From Xiphydria camelus (Eukaryota; Arthropoda; Insecta; Hymenoptera; Xiphydriidae), in assembly GCA_963678675.1 (NCBI GenBank), contig OY783199.1:11956708-12020707 (forward strand): 64,000 nt of DNA, written 5' to 3'. The notes beneath the pieces are model-generated. The model did no database searches and was not told where the DNA came from. It saw only the letters and a list, made by a program, of their open reading frames with translations. Within the stretch, counting starts at the first letter, position 1; each line of letters opens with the position of its first letter. Both the position numbers and the translations under genes were made by a program. Below are positions 63,251 to 64,000 of the stretch, piece by piece.

Positions 63251-64000
63251 ATTTATTAACGTTGTTATAAATACATTTAATATTCTTTGTTTTCAATGTA
63301 TGATCGTAGGTACAATAATTTGACAATTATCAATTTTTATAATTTGAACGGTAATGATAATTATGGAAAAAATGTTGAAGACAGTGATTTTTTACACCAT
63401 GAACATCTAACAATTGCAATATTAGAGCAGCCCTCTATTTCACAGTATACATTAGTGTCATCTTCAAAACCATAGTCAACCGGGTTCTCAAAATCATTTG
63501 GTTTTTCATTAGTATAGCCACTTTTAAACCACGAATATTTGAATCAATTTATGTATCGTGGAGAAGATAACTGATTGTGAACCAAAGATTGGAGTTTGAT
63601 GTTGTTTTTTAAGTAGAGATTTAAATCTTCATTCATGAGTATTACATTATCAGAAAAATGTCTAACATAATTCTTCCATATTCTAAAGCCAAATACATCT
63701 AAAATGGCTGTATTTTACCAGTTGTACCTTTTGGAATGATTTTTAAAGCGATTTCTTTATTTGGAGGAGTTGCTTCCTGTACAACAGCAGAGCAATGTCC
63801 ACTCCACGACTCAACCAGCAAAACGCTTGACGCTCCAACATTTGGAAAATATACATCTTTCAGCCAAGTTTTAAAATGATCTGAAAATATGTTGAATTTT
63901 AAGCAATTTTAATTATGTATGCAAAATAGTGTCGAATATAAAATTCAGCAGTTAATACCTGAAGTCAGTTTTCCTGATTTAGAAGCCATAATATAAACGT
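63251..64000 (-). pseudogene. Pogo-like transposase, C-terminal part, second copy, truncated by window end
   Basis: Minus-strand counterpart of 55425-56165, with the same splice acceptor before FKTWL at about 63882. Here the region after the acceptor is in frame and the tryptophan after LLVES is intact. The Asp of LLVDS is replaced by Glu, and a two-base insertion at about 63696 puts a stop just after KIQP, before the third Asp. A different set of changes alters the cysteine-rich tail. So the two copies carry different disabling mutations and have evolved separately. The 5' part lies beyond the window. Confidence 0.85.

Overview
The window looks like a transposable-element graveyard from an arthropod, most likely insect, nuclear genome. 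The reasons are spliced genes with GT-AG introns, AT-rich DNA with many palindromic short elements, and relics of BEL/Pao, mariner, pogo, Helitron, Mutator-like, PIF/Harbinger, ISL2EU and tnp2-like (CACTA-type) elements. The combination resembles hymenopteran genomes, but that is inference. I find no host gene that I can defend and no rRNA. The only tRNA signal is a degenerate tRNA-like unit near 61.4 kb.

Layout. 0-5 kb: short inverted-repeat elements, microsatellites and a dispersed repeat that recurs inverted at 49.6 kb. 5.0-8.3 kb: two Helitrons head to head, one carrying a frameshifted helicase tail. 8.6-14.5 kb: a Mutator-like element with long terminal inverted repeats. Its last exon is one open frame joining a DDE transposase to a DEDDh exonuclease, and one of its introns holds a nested element with a SAP-domain micro-ORF. 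15-20.4 kb: a minisatellite, then a BEL/Pao element on the minus strand that has lost its reverse transcriptase. 20.5-23.3 kb: small elements and six copies of a 14-base motif around a broken conserved protein. 23.4-26.0 kb: a PIF/Harbinger element with TAA target duplication, a truncated transposase and an apparently intact four-exon Myb/SANT-like gene. 26-30 kb: nested insertions, two with readable target duplications. 31.2-35.7 kb: an ISL2EU-type element with two convergent genes, SWIM/YqaJ on plus and THAP/DDE on minus, both broken.

35.7-41.6 kb: a tnp2-like transposase split into two collinear halves by about 5.2 kb of later insertions. 42.4-47.9 kb: TAA-flanked elements inserted in series, a long hairpin, and a 981-base TA-flanked element packed with TGACGT motifs whose empty site is preserved in neighbouring tandem repeats. 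48.8-51 kb: a decayed mariner, a MADF-domain relic and a palindromic element. 51.5-57.2 kb: a Harbinger-like 5' end with two exon-like segments separated by a 1.7-kb foldback element, followed by a pogo-like transposase and a satellite. 57.2-62.2 kb: spacer with a complete non-autonomous Helitron. 62.2-64 kb: the pogo-like gene tail and satellite again, inverted, running off the window.

The genes form no host pathway; their relations are those of autonomous elements, their accessory DNA-binding or nuclease proteins, and non-autonomous derivatives. Domain assignments are by eye, without database searches.
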